Shown here: positions 41,922 to 56,000 of the stretch, one piece after another | Position numbering within the stretch: position 1 is the stretch's first letter | Layout: each line of letters opens with the position of its first letter | NCBI GenBank assembly: GCA_947172415.1 | Contig: OX359190.1 | Location: 2,356,001-2,420,000, forward strand | Reading direction: 5' to 3' | DNA length: 64,000 nucleotides | Origin: Chondrosia reniformis | Lineage: Eukaryota; Porifera; Demospongiae; Chondrillida; Chondrillidae | Notes under the pieces: generated by a model | The model's database searches: none | Seen by the model: the letters and a program-made list of their open reading frames with translations, nothing else | What the model was told of the DNA's origin: nothing | Position numbers and translations under genes: made by a program

Positions 41922-43699
41922 AGTTCTATATATCTTAACAGTTACTCTGTAGAGTTTGGGAGAAATTTGTAGCGTAACTGATAGATGTGGATTAAGCTGT
42001 CGATCATGCAAGACTAGCGATGCAACTGACAGTGAAACAGCGGGAACACTTACCGCGCCGGTAGGTACCAGAACACTGTAAAAGAGTAAATGAATTGTGA
42101 AGACCGCTCCACCTATCGTCATTTTATACAATTTCCAAAGAGAATTTTTATTTAACCACATAGGCGTTTACAGCTGTATAGACGTAATATGTTAGTATGC
42201 ACATTATCGTTTCCTATTAACGCGAAACAAAAATCGGCTAACATATTATAATAAATACTTGTATCGTTGGAAAAGTAATCGCAATACTCCTGGAGTTCAA
42301 TTTTATGTCCAAGGCTAAAGGATTGACTGCATTTCTCAACTGATCATGAACCATCTTGATGTGGGCTTCATGGTGTGTACTATGATCCTCAATGATAAAT
42401 ATTGGGCTTTGTATGAAATTAAATTTCTATTCTTTATTAAAAGGTTTATATGTAACAATTACATCAGCTATATAAGGTATACATAAAATTATTCTATGAT
42501 TCTAAATGTATACACTACATGCTTCTTCTAATAACTTAAAGCTGAAAATCTTAAGCTACATAATCATTGTATCTATATGAAGTATGTTATATGATCAATG
42601 ATTATATAACAAACTCTAACTTGCATTAAAGATCTAGAATTTCATGGCAAATGAAAATATAATGCTATATATCCAGCCTATATATAATATCTTAAGCATG
42701 GCAATACAAGACGAAATTTTCGCGAATTTCGCGAATGACTTCAAGTTCGCGTATATATATGGTTTTCATTTATAACTGGAATATTAATCTTCATTGGACA
42801 TAATCAATGTTTTTACAGTTCGAACAGCGGGCATTTCTCTTCTGCACGAGCAATAAAGGAGCTCGAGCATTTCCACTATAAAAATATAGGTTTAGATCCA
42901 ACAGTCTCTGTTCTGTATATATCTGCATGTTGCAATGAGCTGGAGACATTTACCCAGTGTCCTTTTTAATTTAGTAATTACTGGAAATTAAGATAATGTA
43001 TATTACAGTGTGGTCAACAGTGTATAATTGTATAATAATGTAATAGCTCAACTAACATAATTATTCTGTATATTAGACCATGCATCCTTTCCAATTTTCA
43101 AAATGGGTGGATTATCATGAATGTAGATCACAAGTAACCAGAGCTAGCCAGGAGTCACTTTAATCTGATACCGTTTTGCCTTGTTCTTTTCTCTTAATCC
43201 ATCTACATAGCTATATAAATAACCATCATTTTTATTGAGCGGATCATGTGATAAATATTAGAAATAAGTCAGATTCTTGGATGGGCCGTAAAGTATGCAG
43301 AATCACACAACATGCACTGAAGTACAACCTCAATTAATCATTATACATAATTGACAAAAACAACAAAGTGAGACAAAAGGTGATTACATTGCCATACAAA
43401 TGGCATTATGCGAGGTGTTCACATGAGGGGGAGATACTGAAAAGTGAGCCAGTGTATAATAAACTTGACTATCATAAATGAAACCATAAAGGGAAGTACA
43501 AGCAAATGGCAATGCAATGCATGTGAATTAATTAACAATTAGAAGATGTTACATATATAGAAAGCCTTAAGGATTACTGAAATAATGAACAAAAATAAGA
43601 AATTTGTCAAAAAGCTTAACCAAAAGATTGGAGGAAAAACAAGGACAAAGTCAAAATATATAGATGCAAGAATAGTCTTTGGGGGACAGTTGATGGAAC
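41922..43699. other. spacer between receptor 3' end and Pax start
   Basis: 1.8 kb holding the Pax promoter and the receptor 3' UTR. It includes a CpG-bearing palindrome, TTTTCGCGAATTTCGCGAAT, at about 42717-42736. No clear AATAAA near the receptor stop was found; the nearest minus-strand copy is around 43230. No gene is seen. Confidence 0.5.
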
Positions 43700-44014
43700 T
43701 CATATGGTTGTCTCTCGAGTCTCTAGCAACCGTATATTTTGAGAAACAGAGGATCTAGGTCCCAGTAATCGCGTGGTGGACCCTACAGTTGACGAAGAAG
43801 CACCTGAAGTGCTGGACAGCGGTAGTGTGGTCCTACTGTGAAAGTGCAAGTTGTCGTAGCTGGGCAGTGTTGGCGTGGGGTAGGGTCGTCCTGCTGGGCT
43901 TGAGTAAGCTGGAGGTATGTTGTGCAATACTGCTGATGACACAAGAGGATTCACAGAGGAGGGGGATGGTGAGTCTACTGAAGCATAATCAGACACGCCT
44001 CCTGAACCTGACAA
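43700..44014 (-). CDS. receptor last exon: Ser/Thr/Pro-rich tail
   Basis: 105 codons from [20 protein letters not shown] to [14 protein letters not shown] and TGA, entering in phase 0 after TATGCAG. It is low-complexity and Ser-rich, without a recognised domain. It is assigned to the receptor by phase, strand and distance; that link is the weakest of the gene. Confidence 0.7.
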   Translation of the reverse strand: MSGSGGVSDYASVDSPSPSSVNPLVSSAVLHNIPPAYSSPAGRPYPTPTLPSYDNLHFHSRTTLPLSSTSGASSSTVGSTTRLLGPRSSVSQNIRLLETRETTI

Positions 44015-47000
44015 CTGCATAGAAAGGAGAAAGTTGGATGTAAAACGACATAGAAGAGTGCTCTTCATCTGGCTAGTAGGAAACAGTAATAACTATATAT
44101 ACACTTTATACTTGATGTATTTTGTATATTACAGGTATATATGAAAATTATGATTTCTGTTAAGATGAAATTTCTGTTAAGACGAATTTTTTTAGTGGTC
44201 CCAACCATTTCATCTTAACAGGGTTCAACTGTATGTATTACATAGAAGGACGAATATACGTACATAATATACGTATATACACATTCCAATCTGGTTAGGT
44301 TTAACAATAACAATGACAAAAATTAGCAATAAGATGTGAATTAGATTAAGTTGATTTCTATTAGCGAATACAATATAAGGCTTCATTTTACTGTCATTAG
44401 GTTTCAACGTCAGGCTGTCTTGAAACAGTTTGTCAATAACAGTCAAGCACCTGATAAAATGGATTGCTTTGGCTGGATTGTGAAGGTTTGAATAAGAACA
44501 ATCAAGAATTTGTCATCAAACGGCACATGGACACCTTTTGTTCCGAGTACTAATGCAACTGCATTCCAGTTTGCTAATTAATGTGAGGCAGACTATGGAG
44601 TAGGTTTATTTATTTAAGGATGGAAAGCTTAGCAATTCAATTAAGACATTAAGACTACTTCACAGATTACATTACTACTGCTTTGATGCAATACCTTAGG
44701 ACCACTTACGGTGACCATTTTGTTAGCATGACTAGTGCTGTATTGAAAATATTAGTCTAATGTCCATGTTACATACTGTGCTAGACCAGTGGAGGCAGTA
44801 GGTCCATCTAAGAGACCAGTGGGTCCATCTAAGAGGCAGTGGGTCCATCTAAGAGGCAGTGGGTCCATCTAAGAGGCAGTGGGTCCATCTAAGAGGCAGT
44901 GGGTCCATCTAAGAGGCAGTAGGTCCATCTAAGAGGCAGTAGGTCCATCTAAGAGGCAGTAGGTCCATCTAAGAGGCAGTAGGTCCATCTAAGAGGCAGT
45001 GGGTCCATCTAAGAGGCAGTAGGTCCATCTAAGAGGTAGTGGGTCCATCTAAGAGGTAGTGGGTCCATCTAAGAGGCAATGGGTCCATCTAAGAGGTAGT
45101 GGGTCCATCTAAGAGGTAGTGGGTCCATCTAAGAGGCAATGGGTCCATCTAAGAGCCAGGGGTCCATCTAAGAGGCAGTAGGTCCATCTAAGAGGCAGTA
45201 GGTCCATCTAAGAGGCAGTAGGTCCATCTAAGAGGCAGTGGGTCCATCTAAGAGCCAGGGGTCCATCTAAGAGGCAGTAGGTCCATCTAAGAGGCAGTGG
45301 GTCCATCTAAGAGGTAGTGGGTCCATCTAAGAGGTAGTGGGTCTGTCTAAGAGACCAGTGGGTCTGTCTAAGAGGCAGTGGGACATTATACTACTAAATG
45401 AATGTTTATTTGTAATCAGTGAGGACATATTTGATCCTAATTTCATTAGCTGCTAAATTATCTCTTCTTGGTATACAATAAACACTTGACAATGCCAGCT
45501 CCATACACCTGTACTACGTACTATGTACCGCAAAATAATAAGCTAACTTCAAATTGAATAACCAAAATCTACACAACACACGAAAGCAAAGGATCCAAAT
45601 TATTTATCAGTCACTGACCAGCATTACACTGCCGATGGGGGATAGAGACAGGAGACTACTGACGGGTGAAGAGAGACAGGTGTTCCTTAAATTTTTAAAA
45701 CTAAATTATACCAAACAACTAATTATTAATATACGTATGTACTGCTGTTCAGAAAGGTGTTGTTTTAGTGTAGTACAGTTTATTAATATTACCCATAAAA
45801 CCCATAATTAAGGGCACTTTCTTTATAGCCTTGATCACCATTAAAGTTATATACGTAAGTATCCTAATTTATCGAGACTCAGCAACAATTGTATTTAAAA
45901 ACAAATTGAACCTTTCGACCCGGAGGTCTTCATCAGCATAAATAAAATAAAGTTATATATATATATACGTAAAAATAATATATTTTCTACTTTGAGAAGG
46001 CAATAAGAGAATAAAGAATGAATGCTACTGTACATTTGGGTGAACTACCCCTCTTAACTACTAACTACTCTATCTGGAGGATAATTGCCTAATGTGAAGC
46101 AAGATAATTTTTAAAGAGAATTTTAAAGTGCTTCAATGTTGTCATTGTCATTGAGAGATGAAAAGCTTACAATGACACAGTAAAATTACTCAACAAGTGC
46201 TATGGACAAATGGGAAAGTTTAGAAAAGGACGCCTGTCAACTTAAGACATACAATTTGAAATTGAATAAACTGTCACTGATGCAGAACTCTGTCAGCAGT
46301 CAAGCTTTCAAGCATGCACTTACAATAACCACACAAGGCATAGAAGTCATACCAGAGAGACACACAGAAATATTCCAATATAAGGAGACCATTATATAAG
46401 AGATTTTTTATTTGTCTTGCTGTTTGGCAAAAACCTTTGTGAAGTCACTGACACTCTCAATAACAAAGCAGAGGCAGAACTAATTGAATGATCAGTTGTA
46501 ACTACTGGAAGTATGGTATAGCAGTCTCCAATGGCTAACCGGTTCCCTATTCTATATACACACCCAACACATACAAAAATCACTAACATTTGACTTCCCA
46601 TAGACAGAGATAAGTTAGCCATATTTTCAGGGAAAAACTATTAATTTTCTACTGCAGTACAATTGCCTATGTAATTTGTAATCGATATAGTTTTCTGCTA
46701 ATCAGCAGTAGCTAAATTGGGCTTATTGTTGACAATAATATTTATGTATATATTGGTACATACGTACCTTCTTTCCATTGTCGTCGTGATTGAATGAGCT
46801 ATGATTGGAGTTTGTGTCAACTCCACTCTCTTTACAGCTATCACCACTGGAAAATTTGTCAGTTTTTATAGCACGACTCAAATCAGAGAGTCGCCTCTGG
46901 ACCAGAGACACTGGAATACGACCTTCAGAATCCCTGTCCCAGCACTCGCTAATGGTATTCATGACGCTATCCATAATCTGTAAAAAGGAATAACATAAAT

Positions 47001-50000
47001 TAAATAAATGGATTACTATGATATAGTGTAATTTGCACTGTACGTACGTATATCCAATCTGTCAATAAATAAAAGTGTAAACAATGCATTATCAGTATTA
47101 CTAATTTTATCAGTGTCATGTACCAACTGCATCTCTAGATGCTCAAAATATCAGAAGATGAGCTGTCTAGGAGGTCAGTTACATATGCAGGCGTAGCTTG
47201 AGGAAATTCATAATCTATTCATAATCTATCTAAGGGTGGAATTTCCGGAAACAGCTGCCTGGCCCAGTGGAAAAGAAGAGAAGGAGGAGAAAACTCTTGT
47301 ATCCTCTTCCAAAGCTCTCACTAGGTTTAGTTCCCCATAGGCCTTTACTCTAAAGTGGATGTACATAGTATGTAAGAGAAATGACATATTGCATACAGGC
47401 AGTTAATAGTAGTCCCAAAAGGCCTGGATATCAATCAGAAGGGAATGACACACCTGCGGCTTCTTAAAGCATGATATCTATGACTACATCACCGAGTAAC
47501 ACCACTCTTTAAAGTCCCAAGATACAGTGTAGCATGAAATGGTAAGTAACACTAGTGTGATCATTATGAAAACGAGCAATTGAACCTGGCAACACTAAAT
47601 ATGACATCATCATCAACACAATCCTTAGCGGTGGAGTGTCACGTACAGGCCACTGAGATGGAACTTTAGAGAGTGGATCAGTTGAGAAAGTCAAGGAAAT
47701 TAGAACCAACAGAAGCTGGGCATAAATTAAGAGAACATTTAATTGCTCACTGATCCAAGACTATCTACTATATCTAACAAATAATACGTTCTCTGCCATC
47801 ATTAGTGGACTCTGGTTTGATTTCAGCTTAAAATCAGTTTTAATTCCATAATACCTCTTAAACAAACTTGAGTTCAAATAACAATAAAACAAAAATTAAT
47901 AGTATACAATAAAACCAGACAATTGGAGGTCTATAATGGTCAGGGGCAGTTTTGATCTTAAAGTTCTCTATTTTTTCCAATAAGTTAATTATTAAGAAAA
48001 CACGGTGTAAGTTCAAGAGATGCTGAAATTCATTTACTCCATTTGATATCAGCTGCTATGTTCTAAACATGTGTTTGTATACAAGAGTAGAATAAACTAT
48101 TGGCAGCTCCACTCTAAATCAAACAATTATAAACCTTCTTGGTATGACAAAGTTGGATGAAACAGTTGTGGTTTGATTATCTATTAGACTATCAGTACAT
48201 AACTGTCAGATTGTTTCCTAGGAGGATGGCTTAATAGATGCTATTCAGATTCCCCACTTTGAATGTGCACAGTGAATTGAATTTTTTTTTAAACGACATT
48301 CAGCCAACCCACTAACAGAATGACACATATCAAATTATGAGAGGGCGGGGTTTACTTTTATTGAGAGGATATGTCACCATGAACATTTTCAAATGAAAAA
48401 TATCCTAATGTAACGCTGGCTGGATATTATGGAAAAGATGTGTTTACGGAATTAAACATTCACTGGTCCATGTCCTGTGTAGGAAAGACGGTTCTTCGGA
48501 TGAAAAGATGAGGCAACCACACTGATCCAACCAAGGTTTTCTGGGTTTCCTTATAAGGCTGTGACTTAATTTATCAATTAAACAATTAAAAACATCACCC
48601 ATTAACACACCAATACATTTTACATTAACTCCACTAATTGCTTTAAGGCTTTCAAACTGCAAATGTTGCCAAAAGAAATATTAAAGAGGAAAGCATTTGC
48701 CACATTCATTAATGAAGACCTATAATGAACTATTACTATATAAAATGTACAGTTTTTAATCTCCATGGCAAAATTTGAATCTGGGCAACTAGTGTTTGTA
48801 CTGTGAAAGGTTTGATAAATATTCAGGTACACTCCCTGAGCAAATATTACTAGATAAATGACCAGTTTTTAATCTCCATGGCAAAATTTGAATCTGGGCA
48901 ACTAGTGTTTGTACTGTGAAAGGTTTGATAAATATTCAGGTACACTTGCTGAGCAAACATTACTAGATTAATGAAGGCCCTATTCCACAGAAATGCCATA
49001 CTGAGAACAGTTGATTTAAACCAGACAACCTCAAATATCTAAACAGATTAGGAATGCAATTGTTACTTAAGATACATCTGCATATTAATTGAATGTTGAA
49101 AAATTTGATTGGAAATTTCCTGTGTAGAGACTATATCAGTCTCCACACAAGAAATTTCCAATCAAATAAATACAATGATTACCACATTTACATAGTAACT
49201 ATTATACAAATAATATGGTATTGCATGTGTTTTCTCAAGAACTACTCAACAAATTTAACAATTAGACCAAAGTTAATAATACAGGAGTCTTTAGTATCAC
49301 ATTAATTAGTATAGGATGTATATAATGGATACATTACTATATACAGCACACTGATTAAATGAAATATGGAAATTAGACAGAGTGGAGAAGAAGAAGAGAA
49401 GAATGAGAAGACACTTGTATCCAAAGCTCTCACTAGGTTTAGTTCCCTATAGGGTTTTACTCTTAAGTAGATGTAGCATATAAGAAAAATGGTGTGTTAG
49501 ATTATTATTCATGATCACAGTCTTAAAGTCTATGGGCAGAAAAAAAAGGAAGAAAAATACACTTTGATTTAACCAAAGATACCCAGGGAAACCAGAAGGA
49601 ATGATGAATCCTTCTTAATGTCAGCATTACCCAATCAATGGTAACAGTCAGGTACAATCCTGAGCCACGGAAAGGAAGTTTAGTCATTGACTGACTCAAT
49701 GATGGTACTGCAAGCTACTGAAACCACTTTAGCTTAACTACTTAATATGTGCATGAATGTCTAGAACTGCACTCTATAAAGATATAGTGACATCCTGATG
49801 TTATAAAACAAGGGGGCTTCAAGTATTGTTAAAGCAGGAATGTACTAACTAGAACATAAATGACAAGAAGACCAGGAATGTGTAAAAACTCTAAATTGAT
49901 TAATCAACTGTTGACAGGTTAATAAACAAACTAATAACCTTTACATAGACTGTTATTTACGTACGTACGTATATGGGTATAATATATACATACATGGTTA

Positions 50001-53000
50001 TAATTCATTCAAATAACATTTCCCATATTATAGTTATAGTCACAATACAAGAAGACATGAAACGGCTGTCTGACCCAGTGGAGAAGAAGATGAAAGAAGG
50101 GAAAAGAAGGAAAAAAAGATTCCTGTATCTTCATCCAAAGCTCTCTTCAGGTTTAGTTCCCATATAGGCCCTTTTACAGAATAGGCATAGCATGTAGGAA
50201 AATGGTATCTTAGATTTTTCATGTAATGTACACTGAGTATACAAGAACAGAAAGCAGTATCCCTAACCTTGTAAATAAACACAAATATGGAACAAAACTG
50301 TCACAATTTCCTTCCTAAAGTATCAAATAGGCCTTTCATTGTATATTGCTATTAAGACATGCGCTGCTTACATTAGTAGTAGCTTGGCAGTGAAGCAACT
50401 AGCAGAAGAAGCTATGTTACTATATACCAAAATAATGATTTCATCATAAAAAGCTTACGTACAAGTACAGTAGGTAAATGGGAATTTTACTTCTCTTAAC
50501 AATATACTGCCTGTTCCAAAGGTTACACTTTGGTTCTAAGGGTGTAATCATTTCTAAAATTAATTCTCATAACTGAGCTTTTGAATTAGAAATGTATCTA
50601 TAAGCCAAACAATGCATTGTGCAAATCACATGGGAGATTTACTTCAATCAATTCTTACATTCATATCATCTTTCTGAGAACTTTTATCATGAAATAACAT
50701 TAGACCAATCAGATGATAGAAATCAGTAAGAATCAGAAAATCCATTATTAAGATTGTAACTCCAAATAAAATTTCAAATTCCTCACATTAATATACAGCA
50801 GATAATCAAATCAAATAAGAGATAGCGTGGTACTAAAAGATTTCTCCATGCAAACAAGTAATGGAACAATATAGTATAGACAAAGAAGAAATATTCATGT
50901 AAAAAGATTTTTTAAAATTTTCAATAAAGACTATTTAATCGACAAATTAATAGTATCACACAAGCAATGAGTAATAAAGTATTTCATAATAGAAACCATA
51001 TCTATGCCACTTGATTTATATAAATAATCTAGATAGACGTATCTAAAATTCTACAAACAATAAGACCCAACCAGATCCAACAACACGTTTGCCTGAACAT
51101 GTATCAGATATAAGTAAATATTGACATTTGTTTATAAATAAACAAAAACAATACAACTTCAGAGTCAAAAAGATAGGCAAATGCAGCAGTTGTAAGGACT
51201 TTAGTGTCCTGTCATAGGAAGTGTTACTGTGTGGTACGGTAGGATCAGATACAGAGTAGCCTCACTTTAAATAGGGTCAGATCCTACAATATTGAAGTTG
51301 ACAAAAATTTGATTGGCAAAGACAGACATTAATTTGACCAGGAGACAGACATTTGATTGACCAGGAGACAGACATTTGATTGGCCAGGAGACAGACATTT
51401 GATTGGCCAGGAAATAGACATTTGATTGGCTAGGAGACAGACATTTGATTGGCCAGGAGATAGACATTTGATTGGCCAGGAGATAGACATTTGATTGGCT
51501 AGGAGACAGACATTTGATTGGCCAGGAGATAGACATTTGATTGGCTAGGAGATAGACATTTGATTGGCTAGGAGATAGACATTTGATTGGCTAGGAGATT
51601 GACATTTTATTGGCCAGGAGATAGACATTTGATTGGCTGGGAGATAGACATTTTATTGGCATTATTAGACAACTGGAAGAAACATGTGAAATTGAGATCA
51701 GAAAGACACATCCAGTTGAGGGAAAGTTAGGTTGATTCCTGGATATACCATGAAAACACCCAAGAGAGGAGCCACTGCTTATTCAGAAGACAACCTTCCT
51801 CAGGAATGTCAATAAATAGGATACAACTAGTGTACTAGGATGAAGCCCTTTCAATTCTTAGAAACATCAAAGGTTTCAATTGGCCTGATATGCATCGTTT
51901 GCCATATCTGCTTTTGTTTTTAACATTCAGCTTCCTAAACACAGAGTGACCTTACTGTATAAGACAATCGGAATTATATACCATTCTATAACCGTCAAAT
52001 GAAGTAATATATCCCTCGGCCTGTTATTTACATACTTTCTTGGCTGCAAACCTTTTCAGGGCTAATGGAGGTAGAATGACCATAATAATGGGCTGACCTT
52101 GAGGAAATTGGCTAATTCTAAAGCTGGTTGTTGAAAGGGGAAATATTTATGGATAAAACCATAAATTATCAAAAACATTTTTCCTACGTCATGACTTTTA
52201 TAGATATGCCATTTATATATAGAGATTGTGAGATGGTATTGGTATACAGTGAACAAATATACTATTAATATTCTTAAAGTTATTATTATAACAACTACTA
52301 GCATTACTACTAATACTAATAATTGGTAGCTATGTTACAAGTTTATGGACAATACCAGTTGAACAGGATTATAGATCAGATTAACACTAATCATACCATT
52401 CAATTAAATCACCATCTGTGTATACCTGTAATACGATACAATTTGATAAATACTCGAGTAATCAGGTTATTGGTATAAACGTCACCAGGACCAATTAACG
52501 TATAATTGTGTGGGCGTAGGATAAACACAGTAATAGAATGTCTTAACATTTGAAACCAGCTTACTGGCTACATTCGTAGGATGTACAGCGTCTTCCACAT
52601 TACCAACTAGAATTTAATTAGTATTGGATAGATGGTTGCCATGGTGACATTACCTGCTACAATCACTACAACATTTTTAGTCTATTGTCTCAGTATGTTG
52701 TCACTAATGAGTGATAAAGACTTTAGAGATTACCACTTGTACTTAGTACGTATATACATACATACATACATACACATACTCTTTTATGGAGCTATACACA
52801 GTATATTTAGCAACTAGGCTACAAGTCTAGTTGCTAAATTTATACTGTGGAGGTCCTGTGGACTTAGAGGTCCTTGTTTAAGAGTACCTATTGATGAAGA
52901 AGATCTACAAATTGATACATTTGATTACTTTATTGCTAGGTCAATTAGAAGATTTAGTCAAATCCATGAATGCATATAGCAGAAGCATACCTTACCAAGT

Positions 53001-56000
53001 TTCCTATATGTACATTTGTATGTAAAAATGATCCATATTAATGAGGCCTACCAGCACGATAGCAAACTTTATAACAAAACAGTAGTCACATTTTTTTCTT
53101 AAAGATGTATTTTACAGTTAAAACCATTTAGCCAGTGTTTTCTGTATTCAACACGTAGATTTTTAATATAGTGCAGGAAAAACTAACATTTAACATACGT
53201 ATGTCATAGCATTGAATATTAGAAAATATGAAACCTCTGATAAAAAAGACATTAGTGTGTGGTTTTAATCATGGCAACACCAATGGTGATTAGCTATAAC
53301 CATGGCAACACCAATGGTGATTAGCTATAACCATGGCAACACTAATTGTTAAACTCCAGACAATCATTTACCTGCAGCTTGTAAACAATAGAGGAAATTC
53401 GGCATTGGGGTATGCAAAGCTATTCAACTGTTTAACCAAAACACTAACATGTTTTTGACTTTTGGTAAAGTGATACAGAGGGTAATCTGGTATTTCCAAC
53501 TTGATAAACTTCAAAAGAAACCTATAGATTAAACACTATATAGTGTCTAATCGAAAGGGAAAAACTTAGTTTTTACAGCTTCTAGCAGTATACAGATACA
53601 CATATGTACATTGCAGCAGGTTGATTACTATACACAATGCAACCTATTTTAGAAAGATAATATTCAGCTCGTCATAAATATAGTATTTCGCTCATGATAA
53701 CTATACAGGAAGGTTGCAAGAGTTCAGAGCAGTATACTACATACATATATACTTGCAAACACATTTGAAGTACCAATCTTTAAGACTTGAAAAATCAGTG
53801 TCTATCATTTCAAGAAGCTGTCTCAATGCTTAAATAGGTATATCTAGACATTGACTGTATAGTAAAAATCACTTTGGGATATTACACACCTAACTAACAA
53901 AGTGACTAAAGACTTATTAGGATACAGAGATCCGAATAAATAGCAACCAGTGATCACCTCCCAGTCATCCAAGATGTCAAAAAATTGGCACAAGAACCAC
54001 AGACAGCTGTTTTTCCTCCTTAGAGCAAAGGACATTTGGATACAAACTACAATCAACTATGTACCAATTTCGTGGAAAAAATACGGGAACTTTAAGATCT
54101 AAAGTTGATCTTAAGCATTGCTATATAATCATCATCAAACGCTGGATATTACCCTTGCCCCCTTTGACTCTGGTTCCCATCAAGTGAGCTTTGGTTCCAC
54201 CCATTAGCTCATTGCACTCCTCAGGAGACATGAGTGGGCAGGGGGAATATCCAGAGTTTAATGAGGACGATACCTATTTCCTATTTATACTGAATTACTG
54301 TATTTACCTGTATGTAAATATTGGTATAATGAGAGTTGTAATTGCTTGGTGAAAGAGTAGATCTTGATGCTGGGTACCAAAGAGTTTCATCAGTAAGAAG
54401 CAAAGCGGGAGCCAATGGATGTAAAAAAGAACACATACGAAGCAATTTCAATCACTGAAGAAGACCCTCAGCGTCTTACAGTAGGAAAAGACTGCATCTC
54501 CAGACATTAAAAAGTTCAAAAACTGAACCTTTCAAAAGATAGGTTTGACACAGTTAGAAGAAATTGTTAATCTATCAACAAGTAAAGCATCCTGTTTTAT
54601 CTTTATGTTGGTGCGCTTAGACCTTTCGAATGAGTGGTACGTTACCCAAAGGATAATCATGTTTTCACTGTTTCAGATGACTACACAGCGAAACTACCTT
54701 GACTTTCAACGGACGGTATGAAAGCACTTGTGACAAGCCAAGTATAACATGCAGTTTCACTCCGCAAAGGACTTTCAGTAACTATAACTACAATTAATGT
54801 AATCTAATATTATACTGACAAATATACATGTAAAGGGTGCATCAACAACCAATTAAATTGGAAACCTCAAATATTCAATAACTTGTCAATGAAAGGCAAA
54901 ATTGCTGAAAGTAGGAAATAGCACTGTTTGACTTTTAACAAAACTAAATTAGTAGTCTTGTACCTTAACACAATCAAAAATAATCCTAAAAACATAATAT
55001 AGTTGCTGATATGATGTAAATAGATATTTCCAGGCTTTACACACATGCTTATGAATATTGCATCACTATAGTAGATGATTACAAAACAATATATCCAGGG
55101 TCATATTGCATCATTCACATGTAGAATTACGCAATAAAGTGAACATATTGAGCAATAACTATACTGCCAATTAGACTAAAATAGGAACACTCTACTACAA
55201 AAATGAAAATAATTTCAATAAAACCCACAATCATCCAATAATCATTGTCTCAGATGTTCTGCATTGCAATTCACCTTACCATGACATTAATAAAGCCTTT
55301 TAAATGACATGGAGTAATTGATTGTAACTAGGTTCAGGATGCAATTCAGTTTCATAATAATTATATTGATTCACATATGAAATCAACAGATTGGGGTACA
55401 TTCACAAATAATATTTATAGCTTAAAAATCATCCTCATATCATTAGAGAGTACAAAGGGGCCAGATATACATACTGTTTTAGGGTAGCACGCCTTTAGGT
55501 GCTGAGGTGACCATATGTAATTGAATAAACACAACTTTTCCTTGAGCATCTCTGAACCAAGCTTTCCTGTATTACTAACTAAGCTACCCTCCTTCCACCT
55601 CTCTCCATTCTCCTTCGCATCCCTCCTTCCATCCCTCTCACACCCTGACCCTCCCTCTCCTTCCATCCCTCTTATTCCCTGCTTCCATCTCCCTTAAGCA
55701 CTCTCTGTTCTTTCCTCCTCCTCCTCCTCCCATTTCCTAAACTACTTGTAATTACAGACTAAACAAATAAATTGCTAAAGACAATGAGAGAGGAGCTGCA
55801 CACTTGTCAGGTTTCCCACAGATCAGATATTCAATTATCATAATCACCACCTTTCACTAATAGCCTGCAGCACATTTATATACACATATACACATACATA
55901 TACATATACACACATACATATACATATACACAGTGCAAGTTATAATATACTAAGGTAATCTAAATAAATAAATAATCTAAATAAATAAATAATTAATTAT

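Noticed and set aside
47509..47709. 66-codon minus-strand frame in the 9.7 kb receptor intron
   Set aside because: No similarity to any family, no splice sites that fit the receptor phases, typical of chance frames in this AT-rich DNA.
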